Below, piece after piece: positions 36,001 to 43,560 of a DNA stretch of 64,000 nt. Each line of letters opens with the position of its first letter. The stretch's first letter is position 1. The position numbers and the translations under genes were made by a program. Under the pieces are notes generated by a model. The model saw nothing but the letters and a program-made list of their open reading frames with translations. It did no database searches and had not been told where the DNA came from. The stretch is from the NCBI GenBank assembly GCA_038380795.1, contig CM076267.1, forward strand, positions 21,288,001 through 21,352,000, in the 5' to 3' direction. Origin of the DNA: Pyrocephalus nanus (lineage: Eukaryota; Chordata; Aves; Passeriformes; Tyrannidae).

Positions 36001-39000
36001 CTCAAATCATCATACAGTCTGAACAAAGATCACTTTCGGTGGCACCATCTTCATGTCACACTACCCAGCATGTCTCAGAAACGGAACCTGTAGAGGGACA
36101 AAACTCAGGGAAAGCTCTGAAAGTGCTGACCTGCCATGGTGGCGCAAGACAGTGCCATGGTGCTGACCACTGATGCTTCTTTTTGTCAAGCCTCTTCACC
36201 CTTCAGGTGTGAAATGAGGATTAGAAAATATGTGCATATTCGTTTTCAGGTTTTGTGGAGATGAACAAAAGGGAATTCACCCTCTGATCCATATGCAAAA
36301 AAAAGGGCAAACATTGTTTCATTTTTGGAACATAACGATTATGCAAAAAGTATGTGACTAAAACCCTTAGTATTTTCTATGGCATATATGAATATTTATA
36401 ATATTTAGCAACCTGGGTTTGAAATGGATTAGAAGATAATGTGCTGGCCTGCTGCCACAGTTCCAGACTGTGTAAAACTTGAAAGGGTATTGTTGTGTAT
36501 ATATAGCATGCTGGTAGTAGCTGTTGCTTGTTATATTATGCAGTTGGTTGTATTTCAGAAAGATCCAAATTAAGGTTTGTATGGCTTTTCGGTCGTGGTC
36601 TTCCTCAGCACTGTGACTAAACAGAGGTCAATCTTTGCAGGCATTGACTAGAGGTAATCCTCTGTTTGAAGAAAAATTGTAAGGAGCAGGCAATTAAACT
36701 TCCATCTGAACATTTTTTCTGTACATGTTTCTAGTTTTCTTGCATGAAAAGAAGACAATCCAACTTATCTACAAGATTCAGGAAGGGAAATTCCTTTTTG
36801 TTTCATATGCTGTGTTTCTGTTCATTTCACACCTTACAAAGAGTAAATCTTAAGAGCTTAGACATTATTAGACAGTACAACAGCACCTGGGAAGAAAAGC
36901 AATATGAAAGAAGATTATGTATCTTCAAGGATACATAATGCTTCAGAATCTCCCCACTGGGTTGTGGTGCTGTCTTTGGACCACAGTTTCTCCATTTATT
37001 CAGCCTTAACACACACTTACTGATTCATTCTGTGTTTCATCATTGCCAGGACACTTCTGAATGCACAGATTGAATCACAGTATCCTCAAGAATAGGCAAA
37101 GTAACCCCTTAAAATGAAGTCTTTCAGCCAACTGAAGGAAACCAGGCAGTTCAGCCTTTCACCACAAGTCAGACAAGTCCATTGCCGCTTTGATTTTCCT
37201 TGCCTGGAAGAGCCCATATAATGAGAAATTTGGAAATAGGGAAAACTTTTTAAAAGCCTTCACTACACCCATAAATTGTCTGTCAGTACAGTCCAGCATT
37301 ACAGTATTTACTCCCAATGCTATGCTTTGCTTATCTAAGAGGTTCCATTGAAGTCAGTGGGGCTTACTCACATGCTTAATGCTAAACACCTGTGAGAATG
37401 TTTGCAAGGTAAGTGCCTTAAAAAATCTGCCTGGTAAGAATGGCTTGAAGAGGTATGAAAATTAACACAGGATAAAACTTATTCTTACTTGAATTCTACT
37501 TGTTTTCCATATGTAAATACATATGACTTTAGGAACAGTATAAGCAGGCCCATATCCAAATTCCCTAGATCGTTTGGGAAAGTGTGTTTTAGAATTAAGC
37601 TATTTTAGATCAGTTTCATAATAGCTACATTTCATTTGATGATACAAGGTGTAATCCACAAACATTTAGTACACAGTGTTTCTTATGCTGACCAGCAGCC
37701 ATACCCATTTTTGTATGCTTGACAGTACGTTAAAATGTGTAGAGTTATTCAGTATGTCTGTAAGGAACATTTTGCATTGCTGTTTCCCCCTTCTGGAATG
37801 ACAGATTTCACAAATATATTTTATTTAGAACATCATTTTCATGTAAAATTATAAGGGTGTATGAATTTTGAGGAGTGTATGTCCTAGGCTTTACTGTTTA
37901 CTAGTAAGAGATATATAATTCCATTGTGTGAGGTCTTATGACCTACTAGCTTGTTAATCTCACACCAAATTTCCAGAAGGTATCAAGTAACCTGGTGAGA
38001 GTGTGCTGTGTTAAAAGATGTAGCTGCCTTGGAACAAACATTAGAGTCTGGAATAGCATTTCCCTCTTCTATTTTTTCTTAATCTAAGCAAAAGAAATTG
38101 AAACAAATGTTGTCCTCATAACAGTGATTGGATCAAACTACTGCTGAAGTTTCAGTTTATTTGATATAATGCAGAACAACTAATCCTGCCCCCGCACTGG
38201 TGGGTGTATTACCTATGTGGCACTAATCACACAAGCCAGTCAAAACTGTGCAGTCCAGAACTAAATCTGAAATGTTTTGCTTTTTGGCTTACCTTAATTT
38301 CTGTTATTAAAAACTATATTGTAAAATAGCATCTGATTTATCAAAGTGCATTGATTAATATTTTCTTACCTGAGTGAAATTATGTCTTTTTTTACTGAAA
38401 AGGAGGCACAGCCAAGAACTACTGAAGTGACTTCTGGGGTTTTTTTTTGTGAATTGATATTAGAAGGGCCCACTAAAAGTAAATCCACTTTTCATGTTGT
38501 GTTAGATACACTTGGGCAAGCTAACACTGCCTAACAGGACTGTTTGATGAAACTTGCCTACAGGGCCACAGTTCTAACTGTGGCCTTCTCAGCTGTGAAC
38601 TGAGCGTTCTGCCAGAGGAATCAGTGAACATGCACCCTCACATGCTCATTTACACTGTCATTTTCCAGGAGGACTGCATTTTAAACTCAAGCTCATATAA
38701 AAGGTGAAAGCTCTTTAATTGCTGAATATGTTCTAGAAATGGCCTTGCTGTTAGGCACTGATGGTCTTTAAATTACCGTGTATATACTCCATGGTGTTCC
38801 ACACGATACTCCTTTTACGTTTTAATGTGGTAAGATGTTATCAGAGAAATGCACATCGAAGGGGCCGATGTTCATTCTTAGTTAGGGCCTTTTACAGCAT
38901 TCAAGCAAGGGAAAGGGCTCTCTGAGCACATGTAAATTATACTCATGCTTATTTAAAGCCTGTGTAAATGCAAATCACACCCTACATATGAGAGTATCAG

Positions 39001-40855
39001 CATTAAAATTATATTTTCATTCATATGACTGCTTTTATTGGCATATGTCTTCACACTCAGGCACAGTTAGGTGCTTCGTTTAAATGATGATAAAATAGAG
39101 TGCTTGTTCTCTGATTGCATCCCATCTTTTCCTTCCAGCGCATGATTGCCAACACTGTCAGGACAGTGAAATTCTGCCGAAGCCAATCTTTCAGTAAGTG
39201 TATTACAACATCTGCACAGTCAGCATTATCATCAGTAGCTACAGTAATTACAACTAATTCTGTGTGTACCAGAATTGAAAAGCCTGGTTTCCATGATTCT
39301 TCCATGTTTGGATCCTGTGATGTTTCACAGGGCGAAATATCTTTCAGGAAGCTCTAATAAACCCCTTCTCTTCCATCTCTTTTCCAAGCATGTGAAAGAG
39401 CTAAATATCTGTGAGGTCTCTACCCATCTGTCAAATTAGAGCCAGTTGTAATTGGCCAGTGGGCTCAGAAGTGGTTGAAATAAGTCTAGCAGGCAGCAGC
39501 ACACAGATACATGCCAGATACTTGCTTGGATAAACCCTGTTTTAACAGGAAACCAGTCCGGAAACATGACATTTAGAAATGACATAAGGTGATGCATTTA
39601 AAACCTGTTTGTCAGTATAATTACCAGAACTTACTCGAGGCCCTGTAAGATGACAGAGCTGTATGGTCAAACTGGCTTGCTCTGTGGGTCTCATCCCGTC
39701 TAGGTGCACTGTCAGCCCCAGTCACATTGACATTTCCTCAGGATTTCATCCATTTTGACTCAGAGAAGCCTTCCTCTTTCTCGAACAACAAAATGAATTA
39801 TATAAACCAATATCTTTTCACAAAAATAGTTTCTTTCTATCTCAGTCAAAGCTTAACTTTAGATCGAGTTAAAGGAAATTCTTTGGGGGTTTTTTCTCCC
39901 ACCATTCAGGTTTTATTGTCTGTGTGTCTTTAATTTTGATGTCTTAAGCACCACAGAGACCTCCACATATTTAGAAATGGAAGTAGATTTTCACTATATT
40001 TGATATAACAAAATGTCAGGTATACACGGATCTACTGGATATAAGTCCCACACTTTTTTTGTGTATGTGTATTCATGTATTGTAGATGCTTCGGGATCTT
40101 TTTTTTAGCCAAATTTAAGTTACCTAACACATATTTCATTACACTGTAAGGTGTTCCTGTAAGGCTGAAGATACTCATATTTTAACTCAGTGGTATTCCA
40201 TAATTGTTGCCGGAGCAGGTATAATGTGGTTATGTTAAGTAATGTAAAAAGGTAGTAAATTCTGAGGCTTGAATGGGATGGCCATTAAGCACTACATTGT
40301 TACAAATATTTAGGAATCAGCTAGAAATGGGAATATTACATGAAAGGAGGCTTAAATCAATGATATCATTTTGAATCTTTGTAAAGTTACTGATTCAAAA
40401 GCAGATGGATAGCTTAAAATCATACTTGTTAGCTATGTAATTTATAGGTATTGACTGGTAAGGTGATTATAAAACTGTAACTGAGGGCCATCAATTTTAG
40501 TAAATGTAGCCAAGGATATCCAAGAGAAAAAGTTAATTTGTGGGGGTAGTAACCAGAAAGACTGTCAGATATGGAGGAAAGGTTTCAAAGAGACCGATTT
40601 GTAAATATTTTCTTTTTAACTCACCAGGATCTAGTCTTTCCTGTGACAGCCTGTAAAGAGTTATGCATTCTGTTCAGGCATTTGTTCATTTAAGTGTATC
40701 AATCCTACATCATTTCTCTTTCACCAGATCCTGATGCAGCCCTAGCTAATAAGAACCATCAGGATGTTCGGAGCTATGTGCGGCAATTAAATGTGATTGA
40801 CAACCAGAGAACTTTATCACAGATGTCTCACCGACTAGAACCGCGTCGAGCATAA
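1..40855 (+). CDS. RAPGEF4: RAPGEF4 (Epac2), 3' part, 19 exons, 5' end outside the window
   Basis: cAMP-activated guanine-nucleotide exchange factor for the small GTPases Rap1 and Rap2, cytosolic or membrane-recruited, with roles in insulin secretion and neurons in mammals. Spliced exons are 1-75, 1117-1263, 2541-2656, 5657-5745, 7930-8008, 12383-12533, 13813-13901, 14346-14376, 14619-14697, 16716-16862, 18051-18148, 21202-21327, 21762-21940, 27558-27648, 29908-29958, 30600-30687, 31024-31088, 39139-39193 and 40728-40855. They join in one open frame of 627 residues plus TAA. In-window domains: end of the second cyclic-nucleotide-binding domain (1-74, phosphate-binding motif [15 protein letters not shown]), REM domain (about 114-245), Ras-association domain (about 287-366) and CDC25 catalytic domain (about 385-627). 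Human Epac2 is about 1011 residues, so about 384 residues lie upstream. No frameshift or internal stop is seen. Lys in place of the PKA-type Glu in the phosphate cassette, and near identity to recalled mammalian Epac2 across all exons, favour RAPGEF4 over RAPGEF3. Confidence 0.97.
76..1116 (+). other. RAPGEF4: RAPGEF4 intron (1,041 bp)
   Basis: GT-AG intron between coding exons, with acceptor TGTGCAG. AT-rich unique-looking sequence. I see no repeat, RNA gene or extra exon. Confidence 0.85.
1117..1263 (+). CDS. RAPGEF4: RAPGEF4 exon b, phosphate-binding cassette of cAMP site B
   Basis: Forty-nine codons from [11 protein letters not shown] to DFNRILR, flanked by TGTGCAG and GTAAGA. It contains [15 protein letters not shown], the phosphate-binding cassette that contacts cAMP; the Arg of PRAAS pairs with the cyclic phosphate. 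PKA and PKG have Glu where Lys is found here (FGK). That replacement is the known Epac2 hallmark and underlies selectivity for 2'-O-methyl analogues. Confidence 0.97.
1264..2540 (+). other. RAPGEF4: RAPGEF4 intron (1,277 bp)
   Basis: GT-AG intron (GTAAGA ... CTTGCAG). No repeat or RNA gene recognised. Confidence 0.85.
2541..2656 (+). CDS. RAPGEF4: RAPGEF4 exon c, hinge/linker after cAMP site B
   Basis: Thirty-eight codons plus two bases, reading [20 protein letters not shown] then [18 protein letters not shown]. This joins the cAMP-binding core to the REM domain. Acceptor CTTGCAG, donor AA|GTATGT. The split Lys codon is completed by the first base of the next exon. Confidence 0.96.
2657..5656 (+). 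other. RAPGEF4: RAPGEF4 intron (3,000 bp) with T-run and A-runs
   Basis: GT-AG intron. It contains low-complexity sequence at about 4,861-4,995: an 18-base T run (4866-4883), a 13-base A run (4911-4923) and shorter A runs. The open frames across this stretch are low-complexity artefacts. Confidence 0.85.
5657..5745 (+). CDS. RAPGEF4: RAPGEF4 exon d, start of REM domain
   Basis: One base, 29 codons, one base. Reads [20 protein letters not shown] then LEATLNEAT. Acceptor CCCTCAG, donor G|GTATAT. The segment opens the Ras-exchanger motif domain that packs on the catalytic domain. Confidence 0.96.
5746..7929 (+). other. RAPGEF4: RAPGEF4 intron (2,184 bp)
   Basis: GT-AG intron (GTATAT ... TTCACAG). 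Holds a perfect 10-bp stem hairpin at 6088-6112. No dispersed repeat recognised. Confidence 0.85.
6088..6112. repeat. Inverted repeat, 10-bp perfect arms, 5-base loop
   Basis: Left arm TATCCAGAAC (6088-6097), loop TTTTT, right arm GTTCTGGATA (6103-6112). Intronic; no function assigned. Confidence 0.8.
7930..8008 (+). CDS. RAPGEF4: RAPGEF4 exon e, REM domain, upstream of the U12 intron
   Basis: Two bases, 25 codons, two bases. Reads [20 protein letters not shown] then CPALMA and a split His codon. The acceptor is an ordinary TTCACAG. No usable GT donor exists at the end: the exon runs directly into ATATCCTTTT at 8009, the minor-spliceosome AT-AC donor. Joining to 12,383 restores the conserved HYHAQ. 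Confidence 0.96.
8009..8018 (+). promoter_or_regulatory. RAPGEF4: U12-type 5' splice site (AT-AC)
   Basis: ATATCCTTTT directly after the exon. This is the sequence bound by U11 and U6atac snRNAs. Confidence 0.93.
9422..9439. repeat. Perfect 18-bp palindrome
   Basis: TAAGACCTTAAGGTCTTA is its own reverse complement. Intronic; no function assigned. Confidence 0.75.
12364..12382 (+). promoter_or_regulatory. RAPGEF4: U12 branch site and AC acceptor
   Basis: TTCCTTGAC followed by ACCACGGCAC. The branch-site A at 12,371 is 11 bases from the intron end, inside the short window typical of U12 introns. Confidence 0.93.
12383..12533 (+). CDS. RAPGEF4: RAPGEF4 exon f, REM domain
   Basis: One base then 50 codons, including [20 protein letters not shown] and ending [11 protein letters not shown]. 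It starts after the AC acceptor of the U12 intron and ends at GAG|GTATAA. Phase 0 at the 3' end. Confidence 0.96.
12534..13812 (+). other. RAPGEF4: RAPGEF4 intron (1,279 bp)
   Basis: GT-AG intron (GTATAA ... TTTACAG). Nothing else recognised. Confidence 0.85.
13813..13901 (+). CDS. RAPGEF4: RAPGEF4 exon g, end of REM domain
   Basis: Twenty-nine codons plus two bases. Reads [20 protein letters not shown] then PELEKIVKQ. Acceptor TTTACAG, donor GT|GTAAGC. The split Val codon is completed by the next exon. Confidence 0.96.
13902..14345 (+). other. RAPGEF4: RAPGEF4 intron (444 bp)
   Basis: GT-AG intron (GTAAGC ... TTTACAG). Contains a short TA run near 14,216-14,230. Confidence 0.85.
14346..14376 (+). 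CDS. RAPGEF4: RAPGEF4 exon h, 31-nt microexon
   Basis: Only 31 nt: one base plus ten codons ([10 protein letters not shown]), flanked by TTTACAG and GTAAGA. It matches the linker between the REM and Ras-association domains. Skipping it would shift the frame. Confidence 0.94.
14377..14618 (+). other. RAPGEF4: RAPGEF4 intron (242 bp)
   Basis: Short GT-AG intron (GTAAGA ... TTTCAG). Confidence 0.85.
14619..14697 (+). CDS. RAPGEF4: RAPGEF4 exon i, linker before Ras-association domain
   Basis: Twenty-six codons plus one base. Reads [20 protein letters not shown] then IRGSDE. Acceptor ATTTCAG, donor G|GTGAGT. Confidence 0.96.
14698..16715 (+). other. RAPGEF4: RAPGEF4 intron (2,018 bp) with antisense CR1
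   Basis: GT-AG intron (GTGAGT ... TTTTTAG). Contains a truncated antisense CR1 at about 16,098-16,480, ending about 235 bases before the next exon. Confidence 0.85.
16098..16480 (-). mobile_element. CR1 LINE fragment, antisense
   Basis: Resembles the reverse complement of CR1 ORF2 sequence. Recognisable blocks are CTCCAGCAGGTCCACATCC, CCTGCTGGCCACACTGCTT and CCAGGTGCAGGACCTTGCAC. Both ends are truncated and the 3' end motif is missing. Boundaries are approximate. Confidence 0.88.
16716..16862 (+). CDS. RAPGEF4: RAPGEF4 exon j, Ras-association domain
   Basis: Two bases, 48 codons, one base. Includes [19 protein letters not shown] and [18 protein letters not shown]. This is the ubiquitin-like Ras-association fold that targets Epac2 to Ras-GTP at membranes. 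Acceptor is TTTTTAG after a T run; donor G|GTACTG. Confidence 0.96.
16863..18050 (+). other. RAPGEF4: RAPGEF4 intron (1,188 bp)
   Basis: GT-AG intron (GTACTG ... TTTACAG). Nothing else recognised. Confidence 0.85.
18051..18148 (+). CDS. RAPGEF4: RAPGEF4 exon k, Ras-association domain
   Basis: Two bases plus 32 codons. Reads [20 protein letters not shown] then [12 protein letters not shown]. Acceptor TTTACAG, donor CTG|GTATGT. Confidence 0.96.
18149..21201 (+). other. RAPGEF4: RAPGEF4 intron (3,053 bp)
   Basis: GT-AG intron (GTATGT ... TTTGTAG). Contains a perfect 18-bp tandem duplication at 21,038-21,073. No transposon recognised. Confidence 0.85.
21038..21073. repeat. Tandem duplication, 18 bp x 2, perfect
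   Basis: The unit GCAAATTTCAGTTTTACT occurs twice without a gap (21038-21055 and 21056-21073). Intronic. Confidence 0.9.
21202..21327 (+). CDS. RAPGEF4: RAPGEF4 exon l, start of CDC25 catalytic domain
   Basis: Forty-two codons. Reads [20 protein letters not shown] then [20 protein letters not shown]. The acceptor is TTTGTAG|GCACCA; donor GAG|GTATGA. The DLA-QMT--D-ELF block is the opening signature of RasGEF catalytic domains. Confidence 0.96.
21328..21761 (+). other. RAPGEF4: RAPGEF4 intron (434 bp)
   Basis: GT-AG intron (GTATGA ... TTTCTAG). Nothing else recognised. Confidence 0.85.
21762..21940 (+). CDS. RAPGEF4: RAPGEF4 exon m, CDC25 catalytic core
   Basis: Fifty-nine codons plus two bases, the longest exon here. 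Includes [20 protein letters not shown] then [15 protein letters not shown]. The motif FN-I-FWV-TEI is the conserved RasGEF core. Acceptor TTTCTAG, donor CA|GTAAGT. Confidence 0.97.
22463..23310 (+). mobile_element. CR1 LINE 3' fragment, sense
   Basis: Resembles the end of CR1 ORF2 and its 3' UTR. Recognisable blocks are GGGTCCTGCACCTGGGGAGG, GCACTGGAACAGGCTGCCCA and TTGGACTAGATGATCTCTAG, with a terminal TTCTGTGATT. It is 5'-truncated. The reverse-transcriptase frame is broken into short pieces (for example 22,900-23,235), so the copy is dead. Confidence 0.95.
25142..25187. repeat. Tandem duplication, 23 bp x 2
   Basis: The 23-bp unit, ATTAGAAAGGCCTTTTGGGA followed by TGC or TGT, is repeated head to tail (25142-25164, 25165-25187). 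The copies differ only at the last base. Confidence 0.9.
25890..26628 (-). mobile_element. CR1 LINE 3' fragment, antisense
   Basis: Begins AATCATAGAATCATAAAATA, the reverse complement of a CR1 3' end, followed by GGTTGGAAGCAACC and GGGACATCTACCACTAGACC. It runs back into ORF2, with GGAACGCCACTCA at the far end. Multiple stops; a dead copy. Confidence 0.95.
27558..27648 (+). CDS. RAPGEF4: RAPGEF4 exon n, CDC25 catalytic domain
   Basis: One base plus 30 codons. Reads [20 protein letters not shown] then [10 protein letters not shown]. The NFN--FAI--GL-N-AV-RL pattern is the RasGEF helical-hairpin region that displaces the Rap switch 1. Acceptor TTTCAG, donor GAG|GTAAGT. Confidence 0.97.
28064..28086. 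repeat. Palindrome, 11-bp perfect arms around one base
   Basis: AAATGTGGGTT / T / AACCCACATTT. Outer flanks GTTA and TAAC also pair if one bulged A is allowed. Confidence 0.85.
28827..28902. repeat. Imperfect inverted repeat, about 20-bp arms
   Basis: The left arm GCATGCGCAAATTAGATATT begins at 28,827. The right arm CAAATACCTAATCTGCATGC ends at 28,902. The arms pair with two mismatches and a 2-base bulge across a loop of about 34 bases. Could be a remnant of a small inverted-repeat element. Confidence 0.6.
29908..29958 (+). CDS. RAPGEF4: RAPGEF4 exon o, 51-nt catalytic-domain exon
   Basis: Seventeen codons, [17 protein letters not shown], flanked by TTAACAG and GTGAAT. Both ends are phase 0, so skipping would be in frame but would delete part of the catalytic helices. 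Confidence 0.95.
29959..30599 (+). other. RAPGEF4: RAPGEF4 intron (641 bp)
   Basis: GT-AG intron with a weak donor (GTGAAT) and an unusual acceptor (CCGTAAG). Nothing else recognised. Confidence 0.85.
30600..30687 (+). CDS. RAPGEF4: RAPGEF4 exon p, CDC25 catalytic domain
   Basis: Twenty-nine codons plus one base. Reads [20 protein letters not shown] then IPFMPLLIK, including the RasGEF consensus P-IPF----L. The acceptor AAG is preceded by a T-rich tract; donor G|GTAAGC. Confidence 0.95.
30688..31023 (+). other. RAPGEF4: RAPGEF4 intron (336 bp)
   Basis: GT-AG intron (GTAAGC ... TGTACAG). Nothing else recognised. Confidence 0.85.
31024..31088 (+). CDS. RAPGEF4: RAPGEF4 exon q, CDC25 catalytic domain
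   Basis: Two bases plus 21 codons: split Asp, then [20 protein letters not shown] and M. DLTF-HEGN is the conserved late RasGEF motif. Acceptor TGTACAG, donor ATG|GTACGT. Confidence 0.96.
31853..32100 (-). mobile_element. CR1 LINE 3' end, antisense
   Basis: Starts AAATCATAGAATCACTAATG and continues GTTGGAAAAGACCTCCAAG, then GTCCAACCATTAACCCAGCA, typical of an antisense avian CR1 3' end. It fades after a block resembling the CR1 GAGGCTGTTTCCTCTC. About 250 bp; the far boundary is approximate. Confidence 0.92.
32568..32600. repeat. TA-rich simple repeat
   Basis: Interrupted (TA)n including TATATATATTTTAATATATA. Confidence 0.85.
32943..32968. repeat. Hairpin, 11-bp perfect stem, 4-base loop
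   Basis: AGCAGCCTAGA / CTGA / TCTAGGCTGCT. Intronic; no function assigned. Confidence 0.85.
38564..38585. repeat. Palindrome, 10-bp perfect arms, 2-base centre
   Basis: GGCCACAGTT / CT / AACTGTGGCC. Intronic. Each arm contains a RUNX-like core (AACTGTGG resembles AACCGCA/TGTGG sites), which is only suggestive. Confidence 0.8.
39139..39193 (+). CDS. RAPGEF4: RAPGEF4 exon r, end of CDC25 domain
   Basis: Eighteen codons plus one base, [18 protein letters not shown]. Acceptor TTCCAG, donor A|GTAAGT. The split Asn codon is completed in the last exon. The frame stays open past the donor for about 160 bases (to about 39,357), but that extension does not match the family. Confidence 0.95.
39194..40727 (+). 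other. RAPGEF4: RAPGEF4 intron (1,534 bp)
   Basis: Last intron, GT-AG (GTAAGT ... CACCAG). Nothing else recognised. Confidence 0.85.
40728..40855 (+). CDS. RAPGEF4: RAPGEF4 last coding exon with stop
   Basis: Two bases, 41 codons and TAA (40853-40855). Reads [20 protein letters not shown] then [20 protein letters not shown] and A. The C-terminus matches Epac2 (LEPRRP in mammals, LEPRRA here). Confidence 0.97.
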
Positions 40856-41488
40856 ACATTTGAAGCGATGATGAGAAATGATCTTTAATCCTGTCAAGGT
40901 CACTTGTTAAGAACTTCACTTTCTCTGCTACTGCACTGCCACTACAAAAATAAGCAAAAACATATTCTAAGGTCTTAGGCAACGCACAATATACCAGCCT
41001 GTTGGAGAACTTTGGCTGAGGAAGAGTTTATGCACTGTAGGAGTACAGGTGGCCATGTTGTGAACTGTTAATTCCTTTTAAAGTGTAGTGATTTCTCATA
41101 TGGATAAAAAAAGGCAAAACATAAAATAGAATAGTTAGTGGGAAATGCACAAAAAGCTTCTAACAGTTCTAAGGTAGGTAGTGATTTCTTCTCCCTAATT
41201 AAAAATCTGTATTTTATGATTTAGTCTCCAGGTCAGGACCAAAACTGATCATCAGTTTAGCTCGCTCAGCTACTGTTCACCTCAGTAGAAGATTTATGTA
41301 AGCATCTGATGAAAGAATGCAGGTTCAAGAGTAATCCAAGATATAATTCCATTCAGAGAAGACTTGCAAATATTTCCCTTTTAAACACAACAGATGCTAA
41401 GAAAATTTCCTAAGCTTAATCATACTGTCTACTACTACAAGCAGTGTGGCCATTTCAGAAAACTGACAGGACTGAAAATATTTCAAAT

Positions 41489-41494
41489 AATAAA
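41489..41494 (+). terminator. RAPGEF4: Candidate proximal polyadenylation signal
   Basis: AATAAA about 630 bases after the stop, followed by a T-rich stretch (41,500-41,525). A second AATAAA is at 41,783-41,788. Confidence 0.4.
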
Positions 41495-43539
41495 TAATCT
41501 GTGTTTACATTTTACTTCTTTTTTTTAAACTACCAATTAGGTTTTTACAAAATTCCATTACAAAAGTAAGGTTGTCAAAATCAACAGCATTAAAGGTAGC
41601 AAAGGACTGGTTCAAAAAGAGCACAATATGCACAAATGGATTTCAAGAGAATATTTTCCTGGACATTAAAACCTTAAACTTCAGCTATAATTAGTTGTGG
41701 CTGGTTAACACATTTTCTGGTCTTAAGCATTTACAAATATCTTAATTTTCAGCCAATTGTTTTGCACTTTCAGTAGACTGTAAATAAATGTTAATTCATT
41801 ATGTTCTAGAATATTTATTTATGTAATAGTTATTGTGCCAAAATAATTCCATTTTATTTATTTTGTTTAGCATGTTATGGGAGTGCAGGTTTTGTCTTCA
41901 CATTTTGTGTGCATTTATGTGTAGGAATTGTGCGATCTCTCTTTTCTGTAAATAACGCTCAGTACCTTATTAAATGTAATTGCTGGAAAGGTTTAGTCAC
42001 TGGCCTTATTTGCACTTTCAGCTTCATTCCTGCATAAATAGCAATGCTACTAGTTGGCTGATATATCAAACTTGGCTTGTCATTTTCTGGGCCTCGAAAC
42101 CACAGTTGGCCCACATCCACTGTGATATGGATGACGAGTTTAAAGCCAGTCAGATCCATCCCTGACACGGGGGATGACAGGCCTGCAGTGACATAACACT
42201 ACGGTTTTATTAGCTGGTTTGTTTCTAAGGAGAAAACATTTAAATTGGAAAGAAGGGATATAAAAGAAGAAGGGATGTATTTCTTAATTTTAGCTATCTG
42301 ACTGATTTGTCCTGCTCAGTCAGTGATGTGAGTACTACAAGTTATCTTTGACAGGATTTTACCTCAGGTTGGTTAACTCGAGACCTTGGCTAATGTGGCA
42401 CTCAAGAGACCTCTGGCTTCAGTCACCATAGGGCCTGCAGACATGAGGGAAGAGGTGATCTGGCATGTACCCTTTCCCCTCCTGAATACTCCTCAGGATG
42501 GTTGTACTACTGCTGGGCAAGCCCTGATGGTGGCCAAGTGCATGCCAAGGGAATGACGATGTTCAAATGGCAAAAGTCTTTCCTATTGCATTCACACTTG
42601 TTGTGTGCTGTGGAGCTGGACGTCATAAAACTGATTAAGCCTGCAATTAGAAGTTGCAACTATTATCTCATAATTAAGTTTCAGAGATGACCTCATTGAT
42701 ACAGTCTACATTTTGCTTCAGACACAGAGTATTCTTTTCTTGGCATTGAGCAGGCCTGTATGGAGTCAGTATACACATAAAGTTTTTTTTATCTATAAAA
42801 AAACCTGCATCCTTTTAGTCAAAACATAAATTCTGCAAAAGCTGAGAGTCACCAGGGAAATGCTGACACATAGAACCACAATCTGCTCGCTACCTGCGTT
42901 CTGCAAAGGAAAGAATTACACAGTTAAGAAATATTCTGCAGCATGATGAAATAATTTATTTTAACTTTGCTGTCTGACTAGAAGTTCAAGATGATTCAGA
43001 GGAAAACCAGCTAATAACATAGAGACAAATTTGTGTCTTATTATTTCAAGTGAGAAGCATTTATTTCCATTTGTACTGTTCTATGAATATACTTCATATG
43101 CCTTTTTCAAATACGAAATCTTCCCAGAAGCAAAGTATGCAGTAGAATAAACTACAGGGACACAATTAATTCAAAAGGCATTTTTATCTTTACAATCAAT
43201 TTGTAACGTTTTTGAGTTCATGATTTTATTTGTTCCAGATTTGTTCCTATTGTTTGGACTTTCATTTATTTCTGTGTTAGCTGGTTTATAAAGCTGCCAA
43301 GTTTTGGCTTGGCTCTGTGCATAGACCAGTTCTTCATCTGTTTAGTATGTTTTTATCCCCTTGGTTTATTCTTATTTTCTTTAGAATCTCGATCTGTTTT
43401 ACTTATTTGTTGCCAGCAGTCTCTATTGTGTAGATATATCCCAGTGATACAAAGGGAGGTTTTATGGCACCTCCATATCAACAAATGAATGCAGTTTACC
43501 TATTCAATGAAACTGGTATCTGACATTTTTTAATTTTCC

Positions 43540-43545
43540 AATAAA
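43540..43545 (+). terminator. RAPGEF4: Candidate distal polyadenylation signal
   Basis: AATAAA followed within 30-45 bases by a T/G-containing stretch (AAGTGTTGCTATCTCTGT). A further AATAAA is at 43,654-43,659. Confidence 0.5.
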
Positions 43546-43560
43546 GGGTGCTGTATAAAT

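Larger units (their letters stand above)
31089..39138 (+). other. RAPGEF4: RAPGEF4 intron (8,050 bp)
   Basis: The longest intron here (GTACGT ... TTCCAG). Contains an antisense CR1 3' end (31,853-32,100), a TA-rich microsatellite (32,568-32,600) and two perfect hairpins (32,943-32,968 and 38,564-38,585). No further exon or RNA gene recognised. Confidence 0.85.
40856..43560 (+). other. RAPGEF4: RAPGEF4 probable 3' UTR
   Basis: AT-rich sequence after the stop with no further coding exon or transposon. AATAAA signals occur at 41,489, 41,783, 43,146 and 43,540. The end at about 43,560 is inferred from the 43,540 signal and could equally be at an earlier site. AU-rich ATTTA motifs are frequent near 41,810-41,870. 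Confidence 0.55.

Noticed and set aside
39194..39357. Open extension of RAPGEF4 exon r past its donor
   Set aside because: The donor GTAAGT is strong, the extension does not match the family, and the phase joins perfectly to the last exon.
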